Positions 42,901-57,034 are shown, numbered from the stretch's first letter. The stretch is 64,000 bases of DNA from Sclerodactyla briareus (GCA_026419785.1 JAODTK010005617.1:62001-126000), one strand, 5' to 3'. Program-made: numbers and translations. The notes: generated by a model from the letters alone, not told the origin.

Positions 42901-43559
42901 AGTGCATAGGAAATTCTGTCATTTGAACGAGGGTAACCTCAAGGACGGCTATATACTCAACCGACAAAGTTCTCTTAGTTAATTAGTGAATTAATTCACA
43001 ACCCCATTTCATCTGTCGTCAGAATTGGATATTAGGCCTATTCTGTCACCAACTGTATGCAGCTAACCGACCAGGAGTGAGATTTGGGCCATGCGCCAGA
43101 GAATAATCTTCCTGCACCGGCCCGTGATCCGACGAACACCCCCAGATAGACACCCACCGGACGAGTAGTTGTCCGTGGGGGCGGAGGGGGGGGGGTGTCT
43201 AGCAACCCATCACGCTATAGGTAGAGCGCCCTCATTTCACCGGGAGGGCTGACTCCCATTCAGGCAGGGAAGGCTGAGTGATTTCGTCGCTACGCGTGCA
43301 ATTCCGTGTCGAACTATGCTAAAGATGACAATCGATAATATATTGGTGATTCCATAAATGAGGGTATACCAACCTGTGGCATGGCCATTTCAGGGCCAAA
43401 TTCAGGTTTAAGTTACTGTAGTATAATAGCATTTCCACTTTCCTGTGATAAGTAAAAACTAATAGTTATGTTTCGGAAGACCTTTCCATAGATTATGAGT
43501 TGTCTGAAGTAGGCCTATATCTGAATATCAGCAAATTCCATGAAAAACAATGGTTCCCG
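39901..43559. other. intergenic, no recognised gene
   Basis: No motif-bearing frame is recognised. A perfect inverted repeat GGGTGCGAAAA / TTTTCGCACCC with an 8-nt loop lies at 41250-41279. A short GC-rich block with a G run is at about 43175-43195. Confidence 0.35.
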
Positions 43560-44095
43560 TGTAAAGGGGACATAGTTATTTCATAAGTTGCATTTTGAAC
43601 CACAGTAATTTTTTTGTTTTTTGTTTGTTGTGATCTCTTCATAAAGTAGGACATCTTGTAGCTGAAAACATGAATATTTTCACTGTCATGCGCTTCATTT
43701 CAACTTTATGAGCACAACATTGAGTTCCCTGTGTGATAAAAAACAGGGGGACATGAATTCGAAATTGTGCAATATTTTTTAATTTGGAGAAGCTGTCAGG
43801 TTGGTTTACCTAAATTTGTAAGTCACACTAAGCATTGTAGCCCAGTTCCACAAGTTTTACACACAATTTACAGGGGACATGAAAATGGCTTCCTGAGACT
43901 GGGAGAGACCATATATTCCATTCAGTGTGAAATTATTGATTTAAACTTCCCGATGTATAACACCATGCACAAGCTCCAAAATGTAAAAGTACTGAGTGAA
44001 TCCATTAATTTATTATTGACTCATCACATTGTGTAATTTGCAAAATTTCCCCGTGTAAAGGGGGACATGAAAATTTACACGGGGAACCAAAATTT
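43560..44095. repeat. recurring GTGTAAAGGGGGACATGAA motif
   Basis: Variants of AAAGGGGGACATGAA occur at about 43563, 43745, 43871 and 44056. The last is followed by the complementary TTTACACGGGG, giving a small hairpin. It looks like a degenerate tandem repeat of irregular period. Confidence 0.45.
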
Positions 44096-45055
44096 TGTAA
44101 AGGTCCTCTATGGTAAGAGTTTCCCACCAAACAGTAATTTAATTGTGTAAATGGGATATAATCACAGGTATCTCAAGAAAATGATTCATTAAATTTATAA
44201 ACCAAGAAATTCAGGAAAATAAAATGGTACTTGAAAATGTCACACTATTGCCCCGAAAATATGCCCAATTTGGTCCATTTTTCCGCAATAATTCAGAAAT
44301 TCACGAACATTTTACATATTCAGGCAATTGACTTGTACTATTTGATACTCTTGACAAAATTAAAACATTAAGACAACCAGATATGCCACACCCGAATAGA
44401 AACACCCCTCCAATGTCAAAATTCTCATGGTACCCACATTTATGGAATTACCCATACGCGTGGTGCTCTGAGTGCGCAGTGGAGTGGGGGCACACATCAC
44501 TGATAAATTAAACATTTCCAACAGTTCATACAGGCTAGGTGAGAATATCCATCCCCTTTTCAAATAACATCTTTCGACCCCTTGTATCCTCGGCATGACA
44601 TGAAATTTGACCTAATTTGGCCATGATCAGTGAATGTGCAGGTTGGGGACGTTCAACACGGAGTAGGATGCTAATAATGCAATTCCCATATGTTTGATTT
44701 TCCACGGAACGGACACAGACGTCTTGGACGACCAATATGATCAATAACCTTTTTAACGCTATTTTCGGCTTCGATAATTAACACTGACACGCGTCATTAC
44801 AACATTCCAGTGTTTATATTCAGTAAAGCTGAAACGCGTTTATAACACGTGTCTTTGTTTATTATCACCAAGTTTTAATCACTTGAAAAATTTCATATAC
44901 TCAACTACCCCCTCACATTCAATAACACTAACATTAGTCGAAAACGAGATGATTTCGAATCGTTTCCAAAGAGGTGGATAATGATTTGGTTTTCGAAGAA
45001 AAGGTTTAAAAAACGTGGGGAAAAGGAGTTTGAGAGAGAGGAAATTACGCTTTGA

Positions 45056-45637
45056 AGGACAACTGCAGGCTTGGATACAACAGAGGTTACATCGTGGAGG
45101 AGGAGACCAACAGAATCTAACAGGTCCAAGCCCCATTCAATACATTGTTCCTGTATGAAGTTATTAGCCTCCAAAGTTTGGTCTATTATGCAGATAAATT
45201 GGGGAGAATCCCAATTGCGCAATAACGAATGCGTCACACCTGACAAACCAGGGAAGCATGTTAGGTATTTCAGTATTTCATTTTGTTGAATAAGTCAACA
45301 TTTAGAGAAAGTTCTGATGGTCTTTCTCTCACAAAGTAACATCAACACCTTACCAACCCACTACGGCAATTGTCCCCCATAGACTAAATGCGTTTCGAAG
45401 TGAAACTAATGTTTGAATTCCAATAAAAAAAGCAATGTTTGCAGGGTTGTGCAAGTAGCATTCATTATTATTGCATGATGGGATGGCTTTCGATCTTGCG
45501 CAATACACATGCAAAACTTTAACTGACTGTAACTCCGTAACGGAAAGTCGTATGAACTTCGGGTTTGGATTGACGCATTCAAGATTTTACTTCCAGTAAC
45601 TATAAGCCTCTTAGTTATTCAAGTCTTCAGTTGTCCT
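45056..45637 (+). mobile_element. TTAA-type (piggyBac-like) MITE, copy 1
   Basis: Inverted ends AGGACAACTGCAGG... and ...CAGTTGTCCT are flanked by TTGA and TCAA, each one change from TTAA. There is no coding capacity. It is homologous over its whole length to 46099-46693 in reverse orientation. Confidence 0.65.
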
Positions 45638-46098
45638 TCAATGACAAACTCTCAAGGTAGGATTAAGTGCGAATGCAGAGAGTGCGTATAATGAATGTGT
45701 GACAACATCGCATTTTGCCTTAGATATAGGAGCCAAGAAGAAAGAAAGTCAAACAAACTGTAGGATGATGCGGAGAAATACCGCTCTATTCGATTGGACT
45801 TATGAGGAAGATATTCCATGGATCCACTTGCGGTAATTTTAATTGTTTTTGCGGCATATACGGTTTATTCTTTTTAGCGCGTTTGGCACGCTGGTACTTT
45901 TGCATGTAACGCCAGTGCGAGTTCAGTGCTATTCGGAACACTACCCACTCCCATTTCTGCAAATCGAATACAGCATTTACGAATCCGTTCACCGTCCACC
46001 CACGTGGATTGGGCATTTATGGAATCTGCTCCACTCCACACCCGCACTTATGGAATTTGACTTTGGAAACCCAAGCAAAATGCAGCGGTTCACATTAA

Positions 46099-46693
46099 AG
46101 GACAACTGCAGGATGATTTATACAGGGGCTAATTTAATAGCGGATGAAAAACTGAATGCGTCAGTTCAAACCGGAAGTTCATTAGGACTTTCCGTTACGG
46201 AGTTATATCTTTGAAGATTGTTGTATGGGAAGCAGTTGTATGCGCAAGTCAAAATTACATCCCATCATGCAAATTAAATGATGTCATAGTTGGGCACAAC
46301 CCTGCAAACATTCTTTGTTTTCTATTGAAATTCAACATTAATTTCACTTCGAAAAGCATTTAGGTCTTTGGAGAGGATTGCTGTAGTGGGTTGGTAGGTG
46401 TTCTTGTAATTACTCTTGTGAGAGGAAGACAACATAAACTTCTGCTAAATTGTTGATATTCAACAAAATGATACATCAAATACATAACATAGCTTCTTGT
46501 GTTTGTCCATTTGTGACGTCAAGCTTATTGCGCAATTGGGATTCTCTCCATTTCTCTTGCTTCTGGCCCAAACTTAGAAGGCTAATACTCCACATAGGAC
46601 ATCGTATGAAATGGGGTTTTGGTACCTATAGATAGAGTTTTATTCTCCACAATACAATCTCGGCCCGCTGTATCCAAACCTGCAAGTTGTCCT
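46099..46693 (-). mobile_element. TTAA-type (piggyBac-like) MITE, copy 2 (inverted)
   Basis: The ends are AGGACAACTGCAGG and CCTGCAAGTTGTCCT with TTAA on both sides (46095-46098 and 46694-46697), the target duplication of piggyBac elements. Internal blocks match copy 1 in reverse: TTATTGCGCAATTGGGATTCTC, CATCCCATCATGCA, CACAACCCTGCAAACATT and CTTTCCGTTACGGAGTTA. Confidence 0.7.
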
Positions 46694-46697
46694 TTAA

Positions 46698-47870
46698 CGT
46701 ATAATCGACTGATCTGATATGAGGAAGATATTCCAATTAATTTGCGTTGAATGCGGCACCTTTCCGCATAGGGACACGTCCGTGATTTTTGATATAACTT
46801 GTCCTTATTTCTTTTTTTTTCTTCTTTTTTTTTTTACTTCCGAACCTGTTTCTATCTCGATTCTAACCTAAACTAAACTAACTAAACTCAATTAACTTAC
46901 GTTGTATCTTCAGCAGTTACCGAGAATCCATTCGATGTTGACTTTATTCATTGCCGGTTCCTTCCTCCACACGATCCTTGAACACCTACAGGCCGCCGAG
47001 TTGGGGTCTAATCCCGATGTTGTTAGGTGTCGGCAATGGCCCGTATCCATCTTCATCATCTCAACTCCATAATTCCTTTAATAATTTGAGAGAAATTGCA
47101 GGTATTTGACGCGTGATGCGTGTTATGCATTGTCTGTGTGATATGCCAGACCCTGAGCCCGTATACGTGTGATCCATATAGCCTATTTTGTTACCAATGG
47201 TGATCTTGGCATGGCGGGGTGCCATTAAGTTTAGTTTGGCTTATTAGATTATCCTCATGTTTTTATTTTGGTATGACTCAACTATGTTGTGGAAAGGCCC
47301 CCGGCCCAGAGATTGCTACAAGGTACATATTGGCGCTATATAAATCTGTTATATTGTATTCATTGCCGAAAGAAGTGTATATAATGTTCGTAAATGCCTA
47401 CATTATTACAGAAAATTTGCCCAAAAGGATCAAAAAAATGCATGACAAAATGTTTGACGTTTATGAGTGTCATTTCATATTCTAATTGATCGTACTTTGA
47501 ATTTATTTAACTAATATCATGAGATACGCTATAAATATAATACTAATATACACAATTTATATACTTCTTGGTGGAATTTCCTTTTTTTTTTTTTTCACTG
47601 GCCCTGTTCAATTCACGTTGTTAAACTTAAATGAAATAAAACAATGTTCCCTAGAACTGTTCTATTGCCATTTCGGATTTGTTTTAATATATGTAGGTGA
47701 GTTTATATTTATATATTCGTTTTATACATTCAGGAATGAAGTACAAGACCAAACAGTATCTACTTTATTTCTGGTTCCTCTACTGTGCCTCTCTCTGCTT
47801 TTCAAAGTGACATTTCATATATAGTTACGATTTAGAAAATAAACTTGAAACTTGAACTTGAAAACATGCA
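46698..47870. other. unassigned, with LINE-like 3' tail
   Basis: TATTGGCGCTATATAAATC at about 47329 and AATAAACTTGAAACTTGAACTTGAA at 47839-47863 resemble 3' tails of non-LTR elements. The hydrophobic 101-codon frame at 47519-47824 is AT-driven and not convincing as a gene. Confidence 0.35.
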
Positions 47871-50800
47871 GGCTATGCCAACCTTCCCATTTGTCCTCAA
47901 ATTATGATAGCAAAAAAAATCCTGATTTATGTCCCCTCGTATAATTATGCTCTAACACTGAATGAAGCTTTGACAGTGAGTTTATTGAGTTTTTTTTTTT
48001 TTTTTAGGCTTAAGCTTTCTTACTTCTAAGAGAGCACTCACAAAGTTTGTGAGTGATTAAAATGTGGGTAAAATGTAAGTAATCCTACGCATCCTTTATG
48101 TCCCAATACCCGGGGAACCATGGTTACTTTTCATGAAATGTGACGATTTTGGGATGTAAGTATTCCGAAATCTATGAAAATGACTCTGAACACTATTTTC
48201 AATGTAGTTATTCAATTGGAGAAAACTGAAGATGTCCTACACTAAAAGTTACTCATTCCCATTAGTTAGATTAACATAACACCGTAAATAACTCATTATC
48301 CCCAGCGTCATGTCTCTGAGTCTCTATCATGCACCTCTTTGATTGACCTTTTTTTCAAGGTTATAAGGAAAAGTCTAGTGCTGCACTTAAGTGGGGGGGA
48401 GCGAACGTTTGTTGTATTGCCTTTCGTAGAACATTCTGGATATTTATTCCTCACGTTGACTGCATTATTAGCATGCCCGTAGGATTTTTTTTTGTTTTGG
48501 TTGGGACGGGGGGTGGGTCGAGGGGCGGGGGGGGGGGGGGTGGGTCTAGGGGCAACGCACATTTAACTTAGTGTACCAATTGTTGACCTAAGTAAATACC
48601 TTATAGTTGTCCTCACTATATAAACACGCAAGCATGATTGCTCGTAATAAATGGGGTTTGTGCTCATATCCCCGGCGACAATGGAAGTGTCCGGAAGATA
48701 TTATGGTTTTGGGGGTGTGCGCAGCCGCAGTCTCCGACACTGCCGCGTGAGGAATTCTAGCCGTTAACGCAATAACTCGTCACTAACTCTAACAATGAAC
48801 AGAGGAACTTGGAACGGAATCGACGATGCGCAGCGTGATCGCGGTCAGTGTCCTGCACGGAGGTGTATACAGAGCCACAAAAGTGCATAGCCCCCCCCCC
48901 CCCCGCCCCACTTCTTGAAATATGGGGGCATCGAATGAGTGGTTGAATGATTGGCCGAGCATTATCTCCAGCACCGATATAATTTACAGCAGACGAAGGA
49001 TGTCTCCCTGCCATACGGAGAGATAGCTTTTCACCCTTCCCTCTCAGACGGTCTGACATCATTCTGTAATTGGGACCAATCTATTCGCCCTCTTCTTCTC
49101 TCGGATTTAACAAACATTTTTCACCGCTCTCTCTCTCTCTCAGTCCTCTGTACAGTGGCTGGTTTACGTGATCTAACTCAACTACACTAGTGACCATGAG
49201 ATTGTCTTCGAATCCCTCATGACATATCTTCGTCCAAGTTGGAATGAAATAAACGCGTATGTAATGCGCGTTGATTTATGCGGTGAGGTTTATCCTTAAC
49301 AACCCAGCGTAACAACTGAGATACCATTCTCCCACGTAAACGCTTGTACCTCGCACCCCAAAATCAATAGATTGGATGAGGGGCCTGATATGTTTGTATG
49401 TGTCCACACTGATGCAACCTGTTTCGAGTGGCCAAACAGAAATAATGATGGACTTCTTGAACAACGGCTTTAAAATTGAGTGGGGCGCTTACGAGATATG
49501 TCCCCGAATATCCGTTGTGGGCACGAGGAGACCTATGAGAATCCCTTTTCTTGAAATGTTACCCTGTCTTAAGAGATTAGAGTGCATGTGGTTCTTTTTG
49601 TTATGGTCAGAAACACTAGGGCTCCTTTCGCATTAACTGGTCGCGGTGTTTATACAGGTATGTGTCGGAAGTGACGGTTTATATATTAATTTGGTGACAA
49701 CTAAAAATTTCTCCACGTACGAGCACTGGCCATTTCAGTGGGGGGGGTGCTTGTGGAATCGGGAAGCATTGGTACATAGACCCATATTCATCCGGTTCAA
49801 AAACCACCGAGGATTGAGTTGGCATAAAACCACTGGTGACTGATCCGCCCAGTAGACTGTAAGATTGCATGAATCGCGGGACCGTTGATCATTTGAGATG
49901 AAGCCGGGTCCGCTGGCTACCGCCCCCCTACAACGGAAGCTGGTGTCAGAACGTCCCGAGTTTTTGCATGACATCCACTGCTCGGTTTTTGGTGTTCCTT
50001 GAGTCATCTCAACTAACTGGAGAAAAAGGCATAGCGTGCCTGTCGTGACTCCGAATATGAGGGGCTGTACTCCTTTCCAATGCCTGTTAAATTTTTCCTC
50101 GGACATCTTGAAGAGGATTCGTCTAAGCCTGGCCTGCCATCAAGGTCTTGAACAGTAAGGTTTTACTCCCAAGGAAACCACTATAGATCTTAGCTCCCCG
50201 TGTCCTTCCCAAACATACATGGTTTTTTTGTGATAAGGCTATTTCTTTAGTCCTATACGCACTGTCGCGAACTCTGTGTTTATAAGTTTTACTGAAGATC
50301 ATCATCAAGCAGCGTAAGTTGCCAACTCTTCTCGGCGCCCCGATTCCTGATATTGTGTTGGTGGTTCTTTTTCACTCTACTTCTAACCACTATATTTCTG
50401 CATGAGGCTGGATGTATGCTAGCTCCAACCTTTAACAACCTCATGGACTGGAATGAGGAGGGGATCGGTGGTTAGCGCTGACTGCAGGTCTTTCAATTAG
50501 TGACGTCAGGGTTTCTGACGATGCATGTGATACTCGCCGAGTTCGTAGATTCTTTGGCTGGCGCCTTTGCTGGGAATTTGGGAATCCATTAGGAACGAAC
50601 TCGTTATACCCAATTCATCCATTCGTAAGACCACTGACCATCCTTTTTTACGGTATTTCATAGAACCACTGCATCAGTTGATCATTCAGTGTTTACGCGA
50701 GGCGCGAACGAGTCATTTGTCTACTTCAGCAGCGTCAATAGGGGTTGTGTTTTCGTGTCGAGCCTGAGGTGAAAAAACGCCACGGACTGCCATATGGAGT

Positions 50801-51419
50801 CATGAAGTCACTGAAAAGTGGCTTGTGCGGTCACGATTCCTCAGCAGAGGGAGCCAGCTCTGTTGTTTGATGGCCCATTGGCTTTCTCTGTCCAGTCTTG
50901 TTATATCCAATTTATCCACCAGGCGTAGACGCCGCCTTTCGGCTAAGGCGGGGAGTGACAGGATCGTGTTGGCAATTTCCTCAGTTTTCATCTCATAAAA
51001 AATGCAATAAAGCGTCTCTATCATCTGTTAGCGCGCCCTGGTTTTTCTTTTGACCCCCACCGTGGTCTTAGTTACGTAACAGGCCGCGATTGAACAATGT
51101 GTACCTGACATCGCGTAGGCCCGGCCGCATTTCAAGGAACAACAAACAGACATAACTTAAATAGTGACGGGGGTACTCAAGTCGGTCACATCCGTGGGTT
51201 GCTCTAACATTGACTGGAATATCCGTTCACTTCTTTCGGATGAGTAGAGTATGGCTCCCGCGCTCCGTAGAGAGCAACTCATCACTGCTATCCTCAAGCC
51301 ATCCACGAACCTCGGACTGCCCCATACAACAGGTATCATCGACTCCAACATGGTTATCCTTCTTGCCGAGTATGAAGCGTTTCAAAACCGTCTCGCACGT
51401 CATCAATGCTGCACCTGCT
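47871..51419. other. intergenic, no recognised gene
   Basis: Contains poly-G (about 48528-48540), poly-C (48890-48903), a 21-bp palindrome CACTCACAAA-G-TTTGTGAGTG (48035-48055) and a CT microsatellite near 49128. Minus frames at 49735-50308 have no recognisable motif. Confidence 0.35.
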
Positions 51420-51745
51420 CCATAACAAATTTGACCTCTGCTGACCTTAGGTTGACTTGCTAAGTATGAGCTCTTCACCCCGTTTCGCTTGGCACGTTCT
51501 TGTGCTCACACAAGCTTTTCAGGCTGTGGTCCTCTTTGACCTCTGGTGACCCCCTTTGTTTGCCCAGAACAATGATAATCTCCAGTCAACAACGCAATCC
51601 TTATTGCCGAGTATGTGCTCCTCCACCATGCTCTTCGTTACGCATTATCGGCTCACACTTCTTGAGACTATTGACCTCTTTCTACCTGAATCTACCTTTA
51701 GACCTTGCCAAAATAATAGTTCTTCCTCTTTTATAACGTGACCTA
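51420..51745 (-). repeat. degenerate AGGTCA-rich repeat, reversed
   Basis: TTTGACCTCTGCTGACC (about 51430) and TTTGACCTCTGGTGACC (about 51536) are reverse complements of the AGGTCA core of the tandem-core family. The block GCCGAGTATG recurs at 51366 and 51607. Ends are not identifiable. Confidence 0.35.
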
Positions 51746-53282
51746 CGGTCTAATTTGACTCAATGGATACAAGCGTTCTCTGGATATCGTGTCCAGACAA
51801 GAATGTCACCTAAACACGCCCACGCATACCTGGATTCCTGTTGATGCATATATTCCTTCCTGCTTCCGGTAAAGGAATAAAAACATGGATGACACTTCCA
51901 TTACTTACTCGACCTGCTTACGTAATGCATTTTAGTATCCGCAGTAGTATTAATTATATCACTGGTAGCTAGGCTCTCCTAGAATCGTTTTATTACGAGG
52001 ATAGGATCTATGTCTCAATGTGGAAGATCATGACTGTTCCAAAGCATGTCGTGAGTGTTCTCGGTCGTATTTTTAAAATTGAACGCTTTGTGAATTTTTC
52101 GTTCCACTCGCTTTCGTTTCGTTTTTGATTTTCTAAGAGGAGAGATCACGTGGGGCTACGTGTGACCCTATTATACGGATTTCCGAACACTCTTCCAGTT
52201 CATATACATACATAGAAATATCCCTAGTGTCAAATAGTGTCAATGTTCCACCACGGCAATCCTACTACTATTCACTATTACGCAGTATATATTATACACA
52301 TAGATCTTTCCTAGGAATATTCACGATGGGAATTCCCTACGGTTTCAAAGTGGCTGACCCTAACACTTCCTACGATCACGACTCAACATACACCCCGCTC
52401 ATTCGAGTAATGTCAATTATTGTGCCAATTTCGTATAGAATCAAGTAGAAAATTAGTGTGGGGGTAAGCGGGCGATTGCGTACCCTTTAAGAGCTCCCGA
52501 TCTCTCATGCAGAACATTACATCTGCCCTGGCTTGAAATAGTGGAAGCTGACCATTGGATCGTCGGTCCCATGCTTCGTAAATCACTCTCAACTCTGAAT
52601 TCCTACTTTCTGGCTCAGTAATTGGTTCCAAGGTATAAAAATTGTGCAATTAGGCTCAAATTTCACGTCACAAATGTTGATGACTTATTTTCACGAAAAA
52701 ATCACCTAAACACCCCGGTTGACGTCTATTCCGTCTACATCTCCACAGAAACTCGTTTTCATGGATATCGTAAGATGATAATGTACGTCTTATGATGTGT
52801 CGTGGGAGACCTCCATGTTCAGACTGAATGGAGGTCAAATATATATCTCACGTCCGCTCAAGCCGAATTGGGACAATAATGAGTCGGTCAAATGAAGAAT
52901 ACGATCACCGATGTAATAGTAATGGCGGTCGTATCAACTACGAGAAAGAACTGACAGGGAAGATAATTAGGTCATCAGTTCCTTTACAATTTTTCAAGTT
53001 TTCAAGTTTACCAATGCCTTATGTCCCCCAAACGTGAATATATTCCCCGCGGCTCAGAGTTCTACTATAAAAGAAAAAATTATTAACTTATTTGGTATAC
53101 TGCCTATCCATTTGACCTTCCCCTGTGTGTCGAAGATTACGGCAATGATGGTGATCGATCGCATAATCGAACTGACTTGTGGGTTGTGAAATTCGCCGTT
53201 CTTAATTAGATTTGAATCGTGATCTTTTTTTCTCTTTCTCTCGATCAGAGAAAAAGTTATCAACAGGGTATTTAATTATTTA
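51746..53282. other. intergenic, no recognised gene
   Basis: No repeat copy or coding motif is recognised. Confidence 0.35.
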
Positions 53283-53362
53283 TTACTATATATTATATAT
53301 ATTATATATATATATATATATATAGTATATATATCTAATATATATATATATATATATATTTA
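53283..53362. repeat. (TA)n microsatellite
   Basis: Alternating TA with a few interruptions, flanked by AT-rich sequence. Confidence 0.95.
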
Positions 53363-54414
53363 TAGATATAACCCTACGGAACGACTACTTCCAACCCTAA
53401 TTGACTGCAAAGAATTTTCATCAGATTCTGAAGCACCCAAACCCACGACAACAGAATTTTGCCAAACGCGCACACGGTGCTGTGCCTTGGCACATTACCA
53501 CGCCTGTACTAAGCTAGCACGGATTTGGCACATGTGCCTACGAACGGTGTGTATACTGCTGAGGAACAATCGTTGGACATGGAGTGTAAGAACATAATCT
53601 GCTATTACGACTATACCTTCGGCTTTGTCCACTTTTTGTCAATCCCTGTTCTTCGATTCAAGGAGTACTTAAGCCTGAGGATTGACACCTCGTGGAGGGA
53701 TTAGTCAAATGCAACCATTCCATCGATTATATGGGTTTGGTGCTCAGAATGACGTGATCTTTTGAAGGTCTTAATCCTAAAAAACCATGTAGTTTTAGAA
53801 TGCGCAGTCTGGGGTCGATCTCTTTCATTCATAGGGCAGTATACCGGGTTTTCCTTCTGGTTTGTCCGACCCGTTTGAGATGTTTTCAATTCGTGGATCC
53901 GCGGAGTGCCTTCTATAACCATCAGATCCTAGGAAAGTTTTCTAGTTCTAGACTTACTGTCTCCACTAAAATAGTAGGTATTGCCATTCTTGCATCGATT
54001 TTTCCTCCTTATCAAAATGTAATTACCAAGCGCATTTCCCTAAATGTCATCTCATCAGTCCCTGACGCAAATGGATATGCCAGTGAGTCCGCAGATTTAT
54101 TATTGCAACTGTTTGTCAGCACGGCCGTCTGTAAGGCTTTCATATAGAAATACGATTTTGAACTGTTGAAACGAAATTGCATCTCTTCTCATGATTCTAA
54201 CCAAACCGTGGGGTAATGTTCGAAATCGTTGGGTTTGATCATATTAAGGCCTACAAGGGTTGTGTAGAGATTGTAACATATTCTACTGACCTGGAAAAGG
54301 GTGCCGACGGGGCAAGTCATGACTTTGTATACTGCAGAGATTTTTTCTTGTCAGCAAATGACTCGCCGGATGTTCCATACTACGCATTGATTTGATCTGA
54401 TATTCGATCCTGAG

Positions 54415-54690
54415 GATTCAGGAGCCTAGTAAGGCTCATGAAGGGACCCTGGCCGTTATGATCAGGATGAGCACAGGCGATTGACTCGCCCTTCTATCCC
54501 GACTAGTGCTCGATGATTATCGAGGCAGGGGTGTCCACCATCCCAACCGGTTCTAGGACCGCCCATTTTACGTCCCCATCCGAAGGATCAGGAACTCCAG
54601 CGATCACAACCGACAGGCAGTGACTATTGCAAAGAACCCGTAACGAACCCCAATAACCCCCGAAATCCACTGCCCACTAGCGGAAACCAG
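54415..54690 (-). repeat. dispersed SINE-like repeat D, copy 3 (inverted)
   Basis: Reverse complement of the copies at 3785 and 24235: AAGGCTCATGAAGGGACCCTGGCCG, GCGATTGACTCGCCCTTC, CCCGACTAGTGCTCGATGA. It continues into GAGGCAGGGGTG and ACGTCCCCATCCGA, which are shared with the SINE at 29036. Confidence 0.55.
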
Positions 54691-57034
54691 AAGTGAAGGA
54701 CCAAAAGACCTAGACCATCGCAACTGCGGTATCATCCACTTCTTAGAGAAAAACGTCAGTGAGATATACTTCTAAACAGGAATTATCGCATGAAGCAGGG
54801 CGAAAATTAATGTCAGTACAATTCTATGTAGATCGGTTATATCGTCACTATGACGCCGTTATATCGCACTATGATTACCGGCATCAAGGTGAATCATCAC
54901 GATTACTGCTGGCGGTCTTTGACGTCTGCGAACGTGACTGTTCATTGTCAAGTGTTACGGACGAAATTGCCCCTTAAACAGCCATTATCGTCTAACTGCA
55001 CTGACATATTAATACCCGATTACCGTCAGACGATTGTTGGTCGAGACGTGATGTAACCCGCACCTTTCATTGATGTCGGGTGTTCTTCCAACGCCGGACT
55101 GTTCGACGATTCACTACTTAACCTGTTGGAAATTGATTCTGGTTGTTCCAATACACTAATGTGTAAGCCTATCTGGTAATACTGCGATTAATTTTTTATA
55201 CTGAGGCAGAAATGCGATCAAGCGCATCACGATATATTATCGAGAACTAAGCAGTTGCATGACGAGTTGCACTGGTACCCAATAAGCACGACCCATTGGG
55301 GACAGCGAAACAGTATGGCTGTACAGAGTTTCATCCGAAAATACACCCTTAATTTCTGAAGCCTTCTATATGTCTTTCAAATCAATTTGCTGTGTTTAAG
55401 TATGTACACTGTAATGAACATCACCGCCAATGCAAACCCGGGCCAAAAAAAAAAAAAACATTGTGAGATAAGTCATTCTTGTCCCTAAAAAGAATCAGAG
55501 CGCATGTGTGAGAAGTACGAAGGTACATTGATAAGATTGATTTGTTTTTAGTATTGATAGCAGGCCAAAAGGCGAACCTATGCAAGCCCCGGCAGAGGTG
55601 TGCAGACCATAGTCAGCTAGAAACCTTCACCAGACCTCGGAATTAGGCAATGTCTCTGTTAACGTGATTATATTGTAAAGGGGTTGTCTACCTCTCATTG
55701 TGAGCAATCGGGAGGGATAGTGCCGGAGGCCGACGTGGCATCCGAACTCATAAACCCTTAAGCTCGACTCCTAAACTAATTAGGTCACCACGCTTCAAAA
55801 GAGGGGGGAGATACGATTATGTCTGAGCATTCCGACGCTTTTGGAGGAGAGAGAGGGGGATAACGTTCGAATCAGCATTGCACCCTATCATGAAGATTGC
55901 TGTCTTGGTTATCACAGCAATAAAATCCGGGCAACTTTCTATTCGAGATCGAATCTTAGCCCTATGTTGTCTGCCATTTCAAAGGGAGTGCTCCGTACAC
56001 GCTTGAAGACCACATACTGGCGAATAGTCTATAGCTGTGCATATTTATGACGGCGTTATGTCTGACGGTAGACGGTAGTCCGATTATCACGATTGAGGCG
56101 ATAACCAGCCCTGTATCCGCACTGACCCTGTCTATAAAGATACAGGGGTTATCACAAGCCGACGCCAGCTCTAAACCACTTCGACAAAATGTGTCTGCGA
56201 TGCTGTTTGTAATGTGAGAACCCGCAAACCGCATTATCAAACCGCCAGGCACACACGTTTGTGGTCTGACCAGATGAAACCCTGCTGTCCCCTTTTGAGT
56301 TAGTTAGCAAGGGACGTCAATCTGGCTGTCTGAGAAAGTATCCTGCAAAGCACAATTTCTCAATTTCCTGTGCGATCCTCCTGTCAGGACCATATGTTCT
56401 AACGACGATAACGCCTGCTTGATCGTGTGCCTTGTAGTACATAACCAACACCCATTGTTGAATTTAGGATTTGGTAAGAGATCTCCAGGTTCAACCCATG
56501 GTGTCAGGCATCCTATACAAATAACACTTGCTGGAATTGACCGATTCATGACCCCTTGATTCAAGGATTGGGTTCAAGGTTCCGGGCTAGGTTGGTCACC
56601 CTCCCATATTTTTGCCTTGATCTTAGCGGAAGTTTTCTGTATTCTCATTCGGAAGGAAACAAAATATTTCAATTTGATAAATACCTAAAGTATCATCACC
56701 TTGTCAATGTTGGTCGTGTCACATGATTCTAGTGATACTCTTCTCACCGACCGTATTTTCGTGAGAAAATACTACATTCCTGAAAACTAGGATTGATCGA
56801 CGCAAGAAGAAAAAAAAAATCACCTCGAGGGTTTCCAGCTGCGCATTACTATTGTCTCTCATCCATTAACCAGAATGAACGAAACTTCCGTGTTAATGTT
56901 TCCTCTCGAACCTTGCTAAGTTCTCGGCCGGTGGAGTGCCATTCACGGTCTAACATTCGGAACGGCACTTCAAATTTACCTCACTTTACCACATAGCCAC
57001 ACTATCAAATAACTTTGTTACAGTTAGCGTACGC
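54691..57034. other. intergenic, no recognised gene
   Basis: A cysteine-rich 86-codon minus frame at 56304-56564 (CIGCLTPWVEPGDLLP, then WLCTTRHTIKQ) looks protein-like but matches no family I know. A poly-A run lies at about 55445-55458. Confidence 0.3.

Noticed and set aside
47519..47824. 101-codon hydrophobic frame as a membrane protein
   Set aside because: AT-rich composition alone explains the Phe/Ile/Tyr/Leu content, and the stretch ends in a LINE-like tail.
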